Notes: a model not told the origin generated them from the sequence alone. DNA of 64,000 nt from JAMHWD01 sp035911135 (GCA_035911135.1 JAMHWD010000045.1:1-64000), one strand, 5' to 3'. Positions 1 through 8,752 are shown, numbered from the stretch's first letter. Made by a program: numbers and translations.

Positions 1-120
1 GTTGCCCGTCACGCCAATCTCGCGCAGAACCTCATCCATGCTGCGACCCTGACCAATCAACACCTCCGCCTGACGCAAATATCCGATAATTTGCTCCGCC
101 GTATAACGCTTCCTTGCCAT
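1..120 (-). CDS. IS3-family transposase OrfA, N-terminal part
   Basis: Only the first 40 residues are inside the window. The start MARKRYTAEQIIGYLRQAEV, followed by a segment with LIGQGRSMDEVLREIGVTG, is the typical helix-turn-helix beginning of IS3-family OrfA proteins (a DNA-binding subunit that is normally fused by frameshift to the DDE integrase OrfB). A GGAGG sits 6 bases upstream of the ATG. Whether the rest of the transposase is intact cannot be seen here. Confidence 0.8.
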   Translation of the reverse strand, partial: MARKRYTAEQIIGYLRQAEVLIGQGRSMDEVLREIGVTGN

Positions 121-200
121 GCAATGCCTCCATAATTTGATGTCCGTTTCTTGATACCAGATTCACTCTAATACCGGACTCAATTATAGGGGGCGGGTCA
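1..200 (-). mobile_element. IS3-family (IS407-like) insertion sequence, one end only
   Basis: Read on the minus strand, the element begins at base 200 with TGACCCGCCCCC, which resembles the terminal repeat of IS407-group elements, followed by an 80-base leader, a GGAGG ribosome site and the start of an orfA. The rest lies outside the window to the left. The element interrupts the neighbouring RTX-type gene: the last codons and the stop of that gene are read from element sequence. The IS group is assigned from remembered end sequences, so the exact group is less certain than the family. Confidence 0.75.
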
Positions 201-1479
201 CACCGCCGCCATCGTACAAATAGCGCTCGTCAGGAATATCGTTCAAGTAGAACCTGATATGGTCATCGCCAGCTCCAAGTCTTATTTCTTCCACCTCCAG
301 TATGTATTCGATTCGGTTGTCATACTCAGGATAATAGGCGTAGTATCCCACATATATCGAGCCGCTGAAGGCAGAGTAATCGACTATATCATAGCCATAA
401 CCGCCCAAAATTGAATCATGTCCGCCGCCATCAATGAAAATATCATCGCCATCCCCGCCAGACATGTTGTCATCCCCCGTGCCGCCGCTCAGGATGTCAT
501 TGCCGGAGTAGCCATCAAGGTTATCGTTGCCGCCGTTCCCGATGAGATAGTAATTTTTTCCACCGCTTAAATGCGCTAGGTGATTCATGTTGTCATCGCC
601 ATACATCACGGTAAAGTCTGTGAACTGGAATAACACTTTGTCGGCAACGCCATAGCCCTGAAATGAAGGGATCCGCACGATATCGTCATCAAACGGGTTT
701 ATACCGGAGGTAAGCTTGAACCCCGTTACCAGGTCATCTTCGAATGCGGCGCCCTCGCCGTTATCATAGGCCATCCCCTCCAGTATGATGATTGTCTTGC
801 TATTCGCAGCGTTGAGGTTGTGCAGCTCCAGCTCCGCCCCCTGCTGGACCGTGATCGTATCAGTCCCGCCGCGCTTGTAGAACACGGTTGTTTCTGTTAT
901 GCCGCCTGTATTCACATAGGCAGTGAATGCGCCGCTTCCCGATCCATCCAGCAAACCCATATGGCCGGGGAAGGTGGATGGGTCCTTATATGTTGTTGTG
1001 CTGTTGTCGTTATAAGGGGTAAGGTTCCTGAAGTTCAATCCAGCGGAATTAAGAATGGCATTGACGACCGAATTGCTGTTCGGCCCCAGCAATTTATAAT
1101 CCTCGTTCGTTTCATAATTGCCGTTGCCGACAGGATTACCCATGCTCATCGCAAATGTTGTCAACTGCCCCCAAAGCGAGACAGCGGACGAACCGCTGGT
1201 AATTTCCCGAAAATGACGGTCGGAAGCGGTTGTCGATGCAAAAACATCTGATGAATCTGGTTCATTTCTGATTTCAACAATAACTTGCCCGCTGGAAATA
1301 CCTGATTCGGGACCGCCACGGATAATAATAGATTCAGAAAGCGGGTCGCTCACTGAATATGTTTTGGGGTTGTTATCACCATCCACATCCGGATCATACA
1401 GTAAGTATGTATGCTCTTCTCCAAAAGCCAGGCCATATCCAACATTGTAAGAACCGATGTATATTTTTTGCACTCCCAT
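184..1479 (-). pseudogene. RTX-type calcium-binding repeat protein, 3' end cut off by the insertion sequence
   Basis: 431 residues remain. Residues about 315-370 hold RTX nonapeptide repeats of the form GGxGxDxux (GGNDNLDGYSGND, GGTGDDNMSGGDGDD), which bind calcium in type I-secreted proteins. The N-terminal 300 residues form no domain I can name; they are acidic, lack a signal peptide (as expected for type I export) and include an NSNSVVNAILNSAGL stretch. The last residues TRPL and the stop codon come from the IS end at base 200, so the original C terminus, where a type I secretion signal would be, is missing. The start ATG directly follows the stop of the upstream gene, with AAGGAAAA about 9 bases before it, suggesting coupled translation. 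Confidence 0.75.
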
Positions 1480-1878
1480 TTAATGTTTTCCTTTTCCGCT
1501 TGCTTTAATTTTATTTAATTCTAGCCTACTGGGCTGAAGCTCAAAAACCTTCATCGCACCGAACGCCTGAATGTTGATGATTTTATGATGTTCATCATAA
1601 ATAAAATTGTGGGTGTGTGCTAACTTTATTGACCGCATAAGATTGATCGGCTCCTGATAGGGGCTGAGGATATCGTCGTCATCGGGATTTTGCCGAAGGA
1701 GGATGCCAGGCCTGAATTCTTTTTCAACCAACCGCCGCATGTCCGCATGGGCGTATTTGATCAGGAGGCGGAGAGTGTCGGCTGGATTTTTGCCTTCAAA
1801 ATCTGCAACCTCCGCGAGCTTTTTGGTCAGTGCGGCGTCGAGTTCCAGCGTGATAATGCTCGTATTGCGTTTGGTCAT
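1480..1878 (-). CDS. Small ribbon-helix-helix-like protein of the mobilisation remnant
   Basis: 132 residues starting at the ATG preceded by GAGGAGAAG. The first 50 residues (MTKRNTSIITLELDAALTKK, then a helix rich in Ala/Leu) look like a CopG/Arc-type beta strand plus two helices, a DNA-binding fold often found in plasmid accessory proteins. The C-terminal 80 residues are not recognised; they end in a Lys/Gly/His-rich tail. The same frame is open upstream into the relaxase fragment, which could give a 240-residue fusion, but the good ribosome site at the internal ATG argues for a separate gene. It is immediately followed by the RTX gene. DNA binding is inference. Confidence 0.5.
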   Translation of the reverse strand: MTKRNTSIITLELDAALTKKLAEVADFEGKNPADTLRLLIKYAHADMRRLVEKEFRPGILLRQNPDDDDILSPYQEPINLMRSIKLAHTHNFIYDEHHKIINIQAFGAMKVFELQPSRLELNKIKASGKGKH

Positions 1879-1917
1879 TTTTCTTCTCCTCACATGCCAA
1901 ACTCTGGCCCGTCGAAA

Positions 1918-2202
1918 CCCTTGGCCCTCCAGCCCAAGGCGGATTTCAACCATCTCGATGGCGGTCTCGAAGGTGGCGATATCCACGCGCTCGCCCTCCG
2001 GCGGGCTAAGGGATAACGAAAAAAGCGACTGGCGGCAGCGCGTGCCTCTGGCCACGGCTTCGACTTCGTTCAGGGCATCCAAGAGCCCCTCGCTGGCAAA
2101 GCCGCGCAACTCGTGCAGTTCGACATGTTCGTTTTCGCGGATGTTCAGCAAGTGCCGGGCAAGCTGGGCGGCATTGCCGCGCTGTGAGCCTTTGAGGATC
2201 AT
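1918..2202 (-). pseudogene. Relaxase (mobilisation nuclease) N-terminal fragment
   Basis: About 93 residues beginning MILKGSQRGNAAQLARHLLN and running through NEHVELHELRGF, GTRCRQSLFSLSL and LGLEGQ match the N-terminal part of the MobA/TraI-like relaxases that nick oriT in mobilisable plasmids and integrative elements. Homology stops just where the metal-binding His motif (HEK..RRHxHxVW) should follow, so the catalytic centre is incomplete. A different frame then reads about ten codons to a stop just ahead of the next gene's ribosome site, which would fit an internal deletion. The ATG overlaps the stop of the mobC-like gene (ATGA). Confidence 0.7.
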
Positions 2203-2618
2203 GGCTCACCTCCCATCCGCATGCCAAGCGCCTGCATGAGATCGGCCCGGATCAAAGCGACGGCGGCACAGGCCTCGATCAGATCGCGCTCGGTCTCCGG
2301 CGTGACGGGCAGGGAGCCCGTGTTCACCGCCCGTGCCAGCTGGTTCAGGTTCTGCGACAGACGCGACCCGCCAAGGGCGGCCAGTACCCGGCCCAGAGCC
2401 TCATGATCCTTGATCGGTGTTCGTCCGCGCGTCTTTCGCGGCGTGGTCTCAGACCCGAACAGCCTTTCCCGGACATAGGCGCCTACGGACATCCCCGATG
2501 CCGCGCGGTCCAGCAGGGCCCGTTCCTCCGGGGTAAGGCGTATAGAAAAAGGAGGAGGGTACTTTCCTTTTTCCGCCGAACCTGCTATTGCATTGAAATC
2601 ATGATTGAAGTTGCTCAT
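2199..2618 (-). CDS. MobC-like relaxosome accessory protein
   Basis: 139 residues. The pattern FSIRLTPEERALLDRAASGM, SVGAYVRERLFG and LSQNLNQLARAVNTGSLPV is that of the small MobC/relaxosome proteins: an N-terminal ribbon-helix-helix DNA-binding part and a C-terminal helical part that helps a relaxase open oriT. The start was placed at the second Met (base 2618) because GGAGGTG lies 5 bases upstream; an ATG six codons earlier lacks a site. It overlaps the relaxase fragment by four bases, the usual mobC-relaxase arrangement, so the two were one transfer module. Confidence 0.75.
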   Translation of the reverse strand: MSNFNHDFNAIAGSAEKGKYPPPFSIRLTPEERALLDRAASGMSVGAYVRERLFGSETTPRKTRGRTPIKDHEALGRVLAALGGSRLSQNLNQLARAVNTGSLPVTPETERDLIEACAAVALIRADLMQALGMRMGGEP

Positions 2619-2721
2619 GAAGCACCTCCAGATCATGGGCGTTGAGATGCGAGAGCTGGTGTTCCCAGTCTTGCAGTGCGGCGATGAGAGAGTTCAAAGT
2701 TTCTCTCTCCAGGCGCACCAT
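2599..2721 (-). CDS. Possible 40-residue protein overlapping the start of the mobC-like gene
   Basis: An ATG at 2721 opens 40 codons (MVRLERETLNSLIAALQDWE and a further Leu/His-rich helix ending HEQLQS) whose end overlaps the mobC-like start by 20 bases. The peptide would be a single amphipathic helix. No clear ribosome site is seen, so this may be an upstream leader peptide, the remnant of a longer gene, or chance. Confidence 0.3.
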   Translation of the reverse strand: MVRLERETLNSLIAALQDWEHQLSHLNAHDLEVLHEQLQS

Positions 2722-2798
2722 TTCAAGGCCATGGATTGTAACAATTGATTTTAATGTAACCGGTTTAGAAGATTTTAATCGTTAGGGAATTGAAAAGA

Positions 2799-3383
2799 AT
2801 GACAAACCAGCAGAACAAAAATATTGCAAAGCTTGTGGCCGCGGTTCTGGCCGTAGGCGCTTTGGGTTATGCGATTTATGCCAATGCGGCTGGATCGGGT
2901 GCAGAAGCTGCGGCGGCTGCGCCGAAAACCAATACGGCATCTTTTGCCCCGGCCGATATCAAGGGCGATGCCTGGCTGGTTCGCTGTAATGACAAAAAGC
3001 CTGAAGAGGTAACGGAGAAACGCGGTAAATGCGAAATCTTCCAGCAGCAGACCATCAAGGAAAGCGGTCAGCGTCTGGTGGAATTTGCGATTGGATTCCC
3101 GGCTGAAACAAAAGAGGCACGCGGAATTCTGATTCTCCCGCTGGGTATTCAGCTGCAAAAGGATGTCAGCATGAGCCTGGATGGCGGCGATTCCTTCAAT
3201 GTGAAGATCCGCTACTGCCTTGAGAATGGTTGCTTTGCCTATATGAGCCTGACCGATGAGGTTCTGGCCAAGATGAAAAAGGCCGGCAAGGCAACAGTAG
3301 GGATCGAGTCCGCCGATGGCAGAAAAATCAATCTGGAATTGCCTTTAACAGGATTTGGCAAGGCGCTGGATCAGGTCAGCTAA
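2799..3383 (+). CDS. IalB-like (invasion-associated locus B) periplasmic protein
   Basis: 194 residues. An N-terminal hydrophobic helix (AKLVAAVLAVGALGYAIY) acts as signal peptide or anchor, followed by an Ala-rich spacer and a domain with WLVRCNDKK, CEIFQQQ, GILILPLGIQLQKDV, IRYCLENGCFAYMSL and MKKAGKA, which is the layout of the IalB family (Pfam IalB) found in Bartonella and many other alphaproteobacteria. The paired Cys residues suggest periplasmic disulphides. The function of the family in free-living bacteria is not settled. An in-frame TTG lies three codons upstream; the ATG was preferred. A hairpin terminator follows. Confidence 0.75.
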   Translation: MTNQQNKNIAKLVAAVLAVGALGYAIYANAAGSGAEAAAAAPKTNTASFAPADIKGDAWLVRCNDKKPEEVTEKRGKCEIFQQQTIKESGQRLVEFAIGFPAETKEARGILILPLGIQLQKDVSMSLDGGDSFNVKIRYCLENGCFAYMSLTDEVLAKMKKAGKATVGIESADGRKINLELPLTGFGKALDQVS

Positions 3384-3409
3384 TCTGATAGCGTCTTAAT
3401 AATAATTTT

Positions 3410-3446
3410 GAAAACGCCCTAGCCGACCAGCAGGGCGTTTTCTTTT
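3410..3446 (+). terminator. Rho-independent terminator after the IalB-like gene
   Basis: GAAAACGCCCT and AGGGCGTTTTC form a perfect 11-bp stem with an 11-base loop, followed by TTTTG. It overlaps the stop codon and last codons of the converging methyltransferase gene, so it probably limits read-through in this convergent pair. Confidence 0.75.
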
Positions 3447-4993
3447 GCCTTCTCAAGAATGGCATTCGCAAATTCCAGCGCTGCGGCGGATTTGCGTTTT
3501 GGATCTGTGATATTCTGACCCTTTTCCTGCAGATGCTCGCCGCGGGATTCGATGGCGGCCAGAAAGCCTTCTGCGATGTCCTTGATCGTGCGCGTGCCAT
3601 CGGCCAGCGCCAGAATAATGCGGGCTGGTGCATCGACGCTCACCATATCGCGCAGCATGTTGGTCACGCGGTGTGTCTGCGGCAATCCGCATTCATGGCG
3701 CGCGAGTGCAAAGACTGCCGGCTTATCGCTTAATTTTTGAATATAATCAGGGCCATCCGGCATCATCTGTATATAACCGCTTAGGAACAGGCGCATGATA
3801 TTCTGGCTGGCATCAAGGCGGACCTGATCTTCCGGTACTTTATGCGCCTTCGCCGCGCGGGATACGATAGTCCTGCCATCAACAGGCGCGCCGTTATTCT
3901 CGCACATTTCTAAAAACAACGCCTTGGCCCCGGCTGTTGCAACCGTGAATTTCGGATCGGCGCCAATGCGCTGGAAGGCGAGCGGGGCATTTTTGTCAGG
4001 TGCGCCGCCCAATGGCCTGAACAACGGTTTGAGATAAAAATCTTCATAGGCATCATGACGGATATTGCGGTCAATCGCCACGCCAGCCTTGCAGATGATG
4101 GAGTTTCTGAAACGGCGGTTGTTCAGGAAATCCAGATATTGCTCTTGCTGCACGACATCGCTCAGGCCGCCCAGCTTGGCGGCGGCATCCCTGCTGATAT
4201 TGCCGGCATACATGGATGGGATATGCGTATCGCCGACATATTGCAGCCCGGCAGCCACCAGTCTTGAATTGATCTCATGCAGGTAGAAGGCCTTATTGTT
4301 TTCTTCAAGATGATCGTGGAAAAGATAGGAATCATTGGAATTTTTCAGGTTCTGTCGTTCGGTGTCGATGATCGCCTTGTACCCGTCCTGATTGTGCCCG
4401 GCATTGTCGTGAATGAAATCGAGAAAGACCCGCGCCTGTGTGATGACATCTTTGGGGTCGTTAAACCTGTCAGTATGGAATTTCATCATCTCGCGCAGCG
4501 CCGAAATAAACCGCCATCCAGGCAGGCAGTTATAACTCAGATGCGCAAGGCCATTGGGCTTAAGATGTTTTGCAAGGATTTCCAGAATTTTATCCTGCAC
4601 CGGCCCCGGCACCCAGGATAGAATCCCGTGACATATAATATAGTCGTATTCGCCGGCATCTTCCGGGAACTTCATAATGTCCATTTGCTCAAGGGTAAGG
4701 TTTTTGATCTTGAGGGCCTTGATATGATTCTTGCCGTCCTCAATCTGGCGGGCCGAAAGGTCGATGCCGTGAAATTTCGCCTTGGGGTAGAGTAGGGCCA
4801 GCGGCAGGATATTGCCGCCGCTCGCGCAGCCAAGCTCCAGCACGCGCGCGGTTTTAAAATCGGGCGGGTTCATATTGAACAGTTTTGCCGCCGTATAAAG
4901 GGCGGGCGGCTGGGTATGCGGATAGGAGAAGCTCTCATACGGAACCTCATCATAGGCATTATGATTCTTTTCTTGTGCAGCACTCTTGGTCAT
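3419..4993 (-). CDS. SAM-dependent methyltransferase with C-terminal regulatory domain
   Basis: 524 residues. The first 200 residues are a class I methyltransferase: motif I is LELGCASGGNILPLAL, followed by FHGIDLSARQIEDG (motif II, acidic residue for the SAM ribose) and YDYIICHGILSWVP. The remaining 300 residues match the layout of proteins called methyltransferase regulatory domain-containing (PKMT-type), first described in Rickettsia, where related enzymes methylate outer-membrane protein lysines. That substrate is only suggested here. The ATG at 4993 has AGGA 8 bases upstream and was preferred to a GTG two codons earlier. It lies beside the autotransporter, an obvious candidate surface substrate, though on the opposite strand. 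Confidence 0.75.
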   Translation of the reverse strand: MTKSAAQEKNHNAYDEVPYESFSYPHTQPPALYTAAKLFNMNPPDFKTARVLELGCASGGNILPLALLYPKAKFHGIDLSARQIEDGKNHIKALKIKNLTLEQMDIMKFPEDAGEYDYIICHGILSWVPGPVQDKILEILAKHLKPNGLAHLSYNCLPGWRFISALREMMKFHTDRFNDPKDVITQARVFLDFIHDNAGHNQDGYKAIIDTERQNLKNSNDSYLFHDHLEENNKAFYLHEINSRLVAAGLQYVGDTHIPSMYAGNISRDAAAKLGGLSDVVQQEQYLDFLNNRRFRNSIICKAGVAIDRNIRHDAYEDFYLKPLFRPLGGAPDKNAPLAFQRIGADPKFTVATAGAKALFLEMCENNGAPVDGRTIVSRAAKAHKVPEDQVRLDASQNIMRLFLSGYIQMMPDGPDYIQKLSDKPAVFALARHECGLPQTHRVTNMLRDMVSVDAPARIILALADGTRTIKDIAEGFLAAIESRGEHLQEKGQNITDPKRKSAAALEFANAILEKAKENALLVG

Positions 4994-5061
4994 GGTCACT
5001 ATCCTGACGTATATATAGGTGTGTCTGAACCTCTAGTAGCACAGGGTTGCATAAAAGCAAA

Positions 5062-5143
5062 CGTCATTACCCGCTTTATGCGGGTAATCCATTGATGTCA
5101 GGTCTTGATGTTATGGATCACACGGACAAGCCGTGTGATGACG
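5062..5143. repeat. REP-like palindromic repeat, copy 1
   Basis: The unit is bounded by CGTCAT and ATGACG and holds two hairpins: ACCCGC/GCGGGT and CACACGG/CCGTGTG, separated by AATCCA and TGGAT, which are themselves complementary. A second copy lies at 59549-59612 with the same outer ends, the same AATCCA/TGGATCACACG core and different bases in the first stem, so the stems are conserved in shape rather than sequence. This is typical of repetitive extragenic palindromes. Confidence 0.7.
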
Positions 5144-5283
5144 AGAAGACTTATTAAACATAAAATCAATTTGTGGTGCATTTTTGCAACATGCTGGCAA
5201 AAAAATCACGGCGTAAATGAATTAACACTTTTGTACAGGGGAATCGGCTGGTAAAACTCTTGGGTGCGGTAAAACGCACGGGG

Positions 5284-5311
5284 TTTACATATAATTACAT
5301 ATCTCTATACG
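5284..5311 (+). promoter_or_regulatory. Candidate promoter of the autotransporter gene
   Basis: TTTACA at 5284-5289 and TATACG at 5306-5311 are separated by 16 bases, about 80 bases upstream of the start codon. A TATAAT at 5290-5295 is a competing -10 hexamer but has no good -35 partner. Prediction from sequence only. Confidence 0.3.
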
Positions 5312-5389
5312 CAACAAACCATAGGTCCCAAAAAGGCCAAAACCCAAAATTATTAAAAACTTTAGGAAGTCTAAAAAGGAGAAAATTTT

Positions 5390-8300
5390 ATGACGACTAC
5401 TCTTAAACATAAACTGCTGCTGGGTACGGCGCTTGTTGCTGTCGGCGCGTTTGCGGCGACTGCTGCGAACGCTGTCGAGATTACTGGTACGGTAGCTGCT
5501 CCAAATGATCTGACGGGCACTATTGCCGCCTCTGATCTTTTGAACGCTGTGGATGATCAAGCTGCTGCGGATGATGCTGCTCATTTTGATGTGGATGGTA
5601 ACCTTGCGGCAACAAATATCAATATTGATACAAATGCGACCGTCGGTTTTTACGATAATAACGGTGGCGATGCTATCACATTCAGCGGCTATGCTGACGT
5701 GGCTTCCGGCACGACGCTGACGCTGATCGGCGGTGGTTCGCTGGCTGATGGCACTGGCACAAATGGTGGTGGTACTGCACAATTGATTATTACAGGTGCT
5801 CTTGCACAGGCTAATGCTACAACACAGGTGCGTGGCGGTACATTGACACTTGTTGGTGTTGCCAATAACGATGCTGGTGGCGTTCAGACTCTTACAGTCA
5901 ATGGCAATACTCTTATGACGGCCGTAAACGTTACAGGTGGCGCCGGTGGCGCTGGCGCAGCTGGCGCAGCTGTTGTAGGCAACTTCGGCGATGCTTCGTC
6001 CGATACATTCAATGTCACTGGCTACACTGTAAAAGGCGGTGCTGGCGCAGCGAATGCTGGCGGCGCGGCAACATCTACAGTTACAGCGGCGGCTACAATC
6101 GGCACAACGGGCCTGACAGTAACGGGCGGTGACGCCGGTGCGGCAGCAGTCGGTGGTGCGGCAACGGTATCGTTTGCGAACGGCGCGACGCTCTCGGGCG
6201 CAACGGTCGTAACAGGCGGTAACGATGCAGCCGGTAACAACGGCGGTAACGCTGCGCTGACATTCGGTGGCACGACAACATCGACAAGCACCTTGACAGT
6301 ACGTGGCGGTGCCGAGACTTCAGGCGGTACAGCTGGTACAGCGACTGTTACGTTCAACGGCACAGGCAACAAGACGTTCACAGCCATCACGCTGGATCAG
6401 ACAGTTGCAGGTAACGCTACATTGATTACAGATGTCACGACAGACAACACAGGCGACTTCACAGTAACTGGCACAATCAACGGTGCTGCTACTGCCGAAG
6501 GCGTTCTGACGATCTCTGACGACAGTGCAGCCAATGCTGATACGGTAACATTTGCATCCAATATTGGTGCAACGCACAGCCTCGCGTTGATCAATGTCGG
6601 TGCGACAACCAACGAAGGCGGTCATGGTATCTTCAACGGTACAGTTGCTGCCGCTACGATCACTATTGGTCAGGCTGACTCGACAAACGAAGCTGTTTCG
6701 GCAGACTTCAACGGCAACGTAACAGCAACAACGACAAATGTTGTGGCTGACTCCGATGCTAACGTCGATACAACTGTAACATTTGCACGCAACGTAACAT
6801 CTGCTATCGTCTTTGCTGACGCTGGTGGTGGTACAGGCGCGCCGATCGTTCGTTACGATGGTACAACTGCCCAGACGCAAACTGGTGCGATTACAACTGG
6901 TAACGACAACATTGGTCGTATTATTGTTGGTAACACAGGCACGAACTCCAATGTGACGTTCGTTAGCAACATCGGCGCGGCCGCTGCCGAGCTGGACACA
7001 CTGACAGTTGTCAGCGGTTCGTCGGCTTTGATCGGTTCGGTATCGAGCACAACAACGATCGACAGCTGGGCTGCTCGTGAAGCGCATTTCAACGGTGAAG
7101 TTACAATCGACGGTACTTTGAACGTCGGTCAGAACGTAACGCTGACATCCACGACCGGCACAATGGCCGGTACGCCGGGTTCGGCCGTTGGTACGCTGGG
7201 TCTGTACATTGGTACATCGGGCGCAGTTAACACCTTCGTTGATCAGGCAGCTACAGTTGTTCTGACAGGTCAGGCCGTAAACTGGAATGACTTTGATGGT
7301 ACGACTGCCAACACGCAGCGCACTGTTCTGAGACAAGGTTCCGGTACGATCCACGCTGGCGATGAATACCTCATCGCTGATGGTAACGCGATCGTAACAA
7401 ACCTGAACGCAGCCGGTGAGCAAGTTCGTGACGAGTTCGCTCTGTTCGACTTCACAGGTTACATGGGTAACGCTGCAGCGATCACAACAGCTGGCGCAGA
7501 CAACACGCAAGTGTACGCTGAAGCCCGCGTTGCAGACCTGAACTCCGTAACAGTCAACAGCAACAACGCACACACAGCGGCTGGCCTTCTGGGCGTATCC
7601 CGCGGTGAGTACTCGGCTTCTGCCGTACTCGGTGGCGCTGGTGATAACGGCGAACTGGCTCGCGTTTATGACAACGTGACACGTCACTCGACAGCCACTA
7701 TCGACGAAGCTCTGGAGTCCATCCAGTCCACAGTTGATGGCGGTAACGTTGTTGCAGCGACTAACGTCAACAACCACACATCTGACCTGATCCAGACACG
7801 TCTGGCAGCTCTGAGCAGCGGCGAAACTGGCGCAACAGCCGGTAACGTTGCCAACGGTCTGCGCATCTGGGGTCAAGTGTTCGGTGAAACAGCTGAGCAA
7901 GACACACGTGACACGATCAACGGTTACGATGCAGATACATACGGCGTAGCCGTCGGTATCGACACATCGACACTGGCTGACAAGTGGATCTGGGGTCTGG
8001 CATTCGCTTACGGCGATACAGATGTTGACTCGAAGAACGCCAACACAACTGAAACTGAAGTAGACACATACCAGGTAGCCCTGTATGCGAACTACGACAT
8101 CGACGAGGCAACATATGTCTCCGGTCAGTTGAGCTACGCTTTCGGCGAAAACGACATTCAGCGTAACAACGTTGGCGGCGTTTCCGGTCTGACAGCACGC
8201 GGCGACTTCGACAGCGACACATTCGGCGCACGCGCTGAAGTGGGCCGTGCATACGAAGTTGGTCAAAACACAACTCTGGTTCCTAACCTCTCGGCTAACT

Positions 8301-8698
8301 ACATGCACTATGATGCAGATGGTTACACAGAGACAGGCGCTGGCGGTGCAAGCCTCCACGTTGACCAGGACGAGCTGAACATCTTCGAACTGGGTGCTGC
8401 TGTGGATGCAAGCTGGATGTACCAGCAAGCTTCCGGCGGTTACCTGAAGCCTGAACTGCGCGCTGGCGTACGTTACGACTTCATCGGTGATGAAGTTGAA
8501 GCGACACAGTCGTTCGTAGGTGGTGGTACAGCGTTCCAGACAGAAGGTGCTGATGACCAGCACTTCGCTCTGGACCTGGGTGCTGGCGTGACATACTTCA
8601 CAGCCGACAACTGGGAGTTCACAGCGAACTACGACTTCGAGTGGAAAGAAGAGTACACAGCACATGCAGGTTACCTGCGCGCTGGTTACAAGTTCTAA
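5390..8698 (+). CDS. Large autotransporter (type Va secreted surface protein)
   Basis: 1102 residues. A signal peptide (MTTTLKHKLLLGTALVAVGA, cleavage after ATAANA) leads to a passenger of about 800 residues that is extremely rich in Ala, Gly, Thr, Val and Asn with short repeating beta-strand units (GGAGGAGAAGAA, TLTVRGG), as in beta-helical adhesins. Residues about 838-1102 form an autotransporter beta-barrel: IWGQVFGE, GVAVGID, alternating aromatic strands, and the final AGYLRAGYKF ending in Phe as the Bam complex requires. Thr is coded mostly by ACA/ACG and rarely by ACC, unlike the neighbouring genes. It is preceded by a strong ribosome site and followed by a strong terminator, suggesting abundant expression as a single gene. 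Its binding partner cannot be told. Confidence 0.85.
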   Translation: MTTTLKHKLLLGTALVAVGAFAATAANAVEITGTVAAPNDLTGTIAASDLLNAVDDQAAADDAAHFDVDGNLAATNINIDTNATVGFYDNNGGDAITFSGYADVASGTTLTLIGGGSLADGTGTNGGGTAQLIITGALAQANATTQVRGGTLTLVGVANNDAGGVQTLTVNGNTLMTAVNVTGGAGGAGAAGAAVVGNFGDASSDTFNVTGYTVKGGAGAANAGGAATSTVTAAATIGTTGLTVTGGDAGAAAVGGAATVSFANGATLSGATVVTGGNDAAGNNGGNAALTFGGTTTSTSTLTVRGGAETSGGTAGTATVTFNGTGNKTFTAITLDQTVAGNATLITDVTTDNTGDFTVTGTINGAATAEGVLTISDDSAANADTVTFASNIGATHSLALINVGATTNEGGHGIFNGTVAAATITIGQADSTNEAVSADFNGNVTATTTNVVADSDANVDTTVTFARNVTSAIVFADAGGGTGAPIVRYDGTTAQTQTGAITTGNDNIGRIIVGNTGTNSNVTFVSNIGAAAAELDTLTVVSGSSALIGSVSSTTTIDSWAAREAHFNGEVTIDGTLNVGQNVTLTSTTGTMAGTPGSAVGTLGLYIGTSGAVNTFVDQAATVVLTGQAVNWNDFDGTTANTQRTVLRQGSGTIHAGDEYLIADGNAIVTNLNAAGEQVRDEFALFDFTGYMGNAAAITTAGADNTQVYAEARVADLNSVTVNSNNAHTAAGLLGVSRGEYSASAVLGGAGDNGELARVYDNVTRHSTATIDEALESIQSTVDGGNVVAATNVNNHTSDLIQTRLAALSSGETGATAGNVANGLRIWGQVFGETAEQDTRDTINGYDADTYGVAVGIDTSTLADKWIWGLAFAYGDTDVDSKNANTTETEVDTYQVALYANYDIDEATYVSGQLSYAFGENDIQRNNVGGVSGLTARGDFDSDTFGARAEVGRAYEVGQNTTLVPNLSANYMHYDADGYTETGAGGASLHVDQDELNIFELGAAVDASWMYQQASGGYLKPELRAGVRYDFIGDEVEATQSFVGGGTAFQTEGADDQHFALDLGAGVTYFTADNWEFTANYDFEWKEEYTAHAGYLRAGYKF

Positions 8699-8722
8699 GA
8701 GCTTGATCACATAACAAATACG

Positions 8723-8752
8723 AAACCCCCGGAGCGATCCGGGGGTTTTTCT
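8723..8752 (+). terminator. Rho-independent terminator of the autotransporter gene
   Basis: AAACCCCCGGA, loop GCGA, TCCGGGGGTTT, then TTTCTTT: an 11-bp perfect stem with a tetraloop 24 bases after the stop codon. Confidence 0.9.

Larger units (their letters stand above)
5000..5389. other. Intergenic region between the methyltransferase and autotransporter genes
   Basis: 390 bases with no gene visible. It carries the upstream region of both divergent genes, a palindromic repeat (5062-5143) and a possible autotransporter promoter. The last 110 bases before the autotransporter start are A-rich and end in a strong ribosome site (AAGGAGA, 8 bases before ATG), as for a highly expressed gene. Confidence 0.6.
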
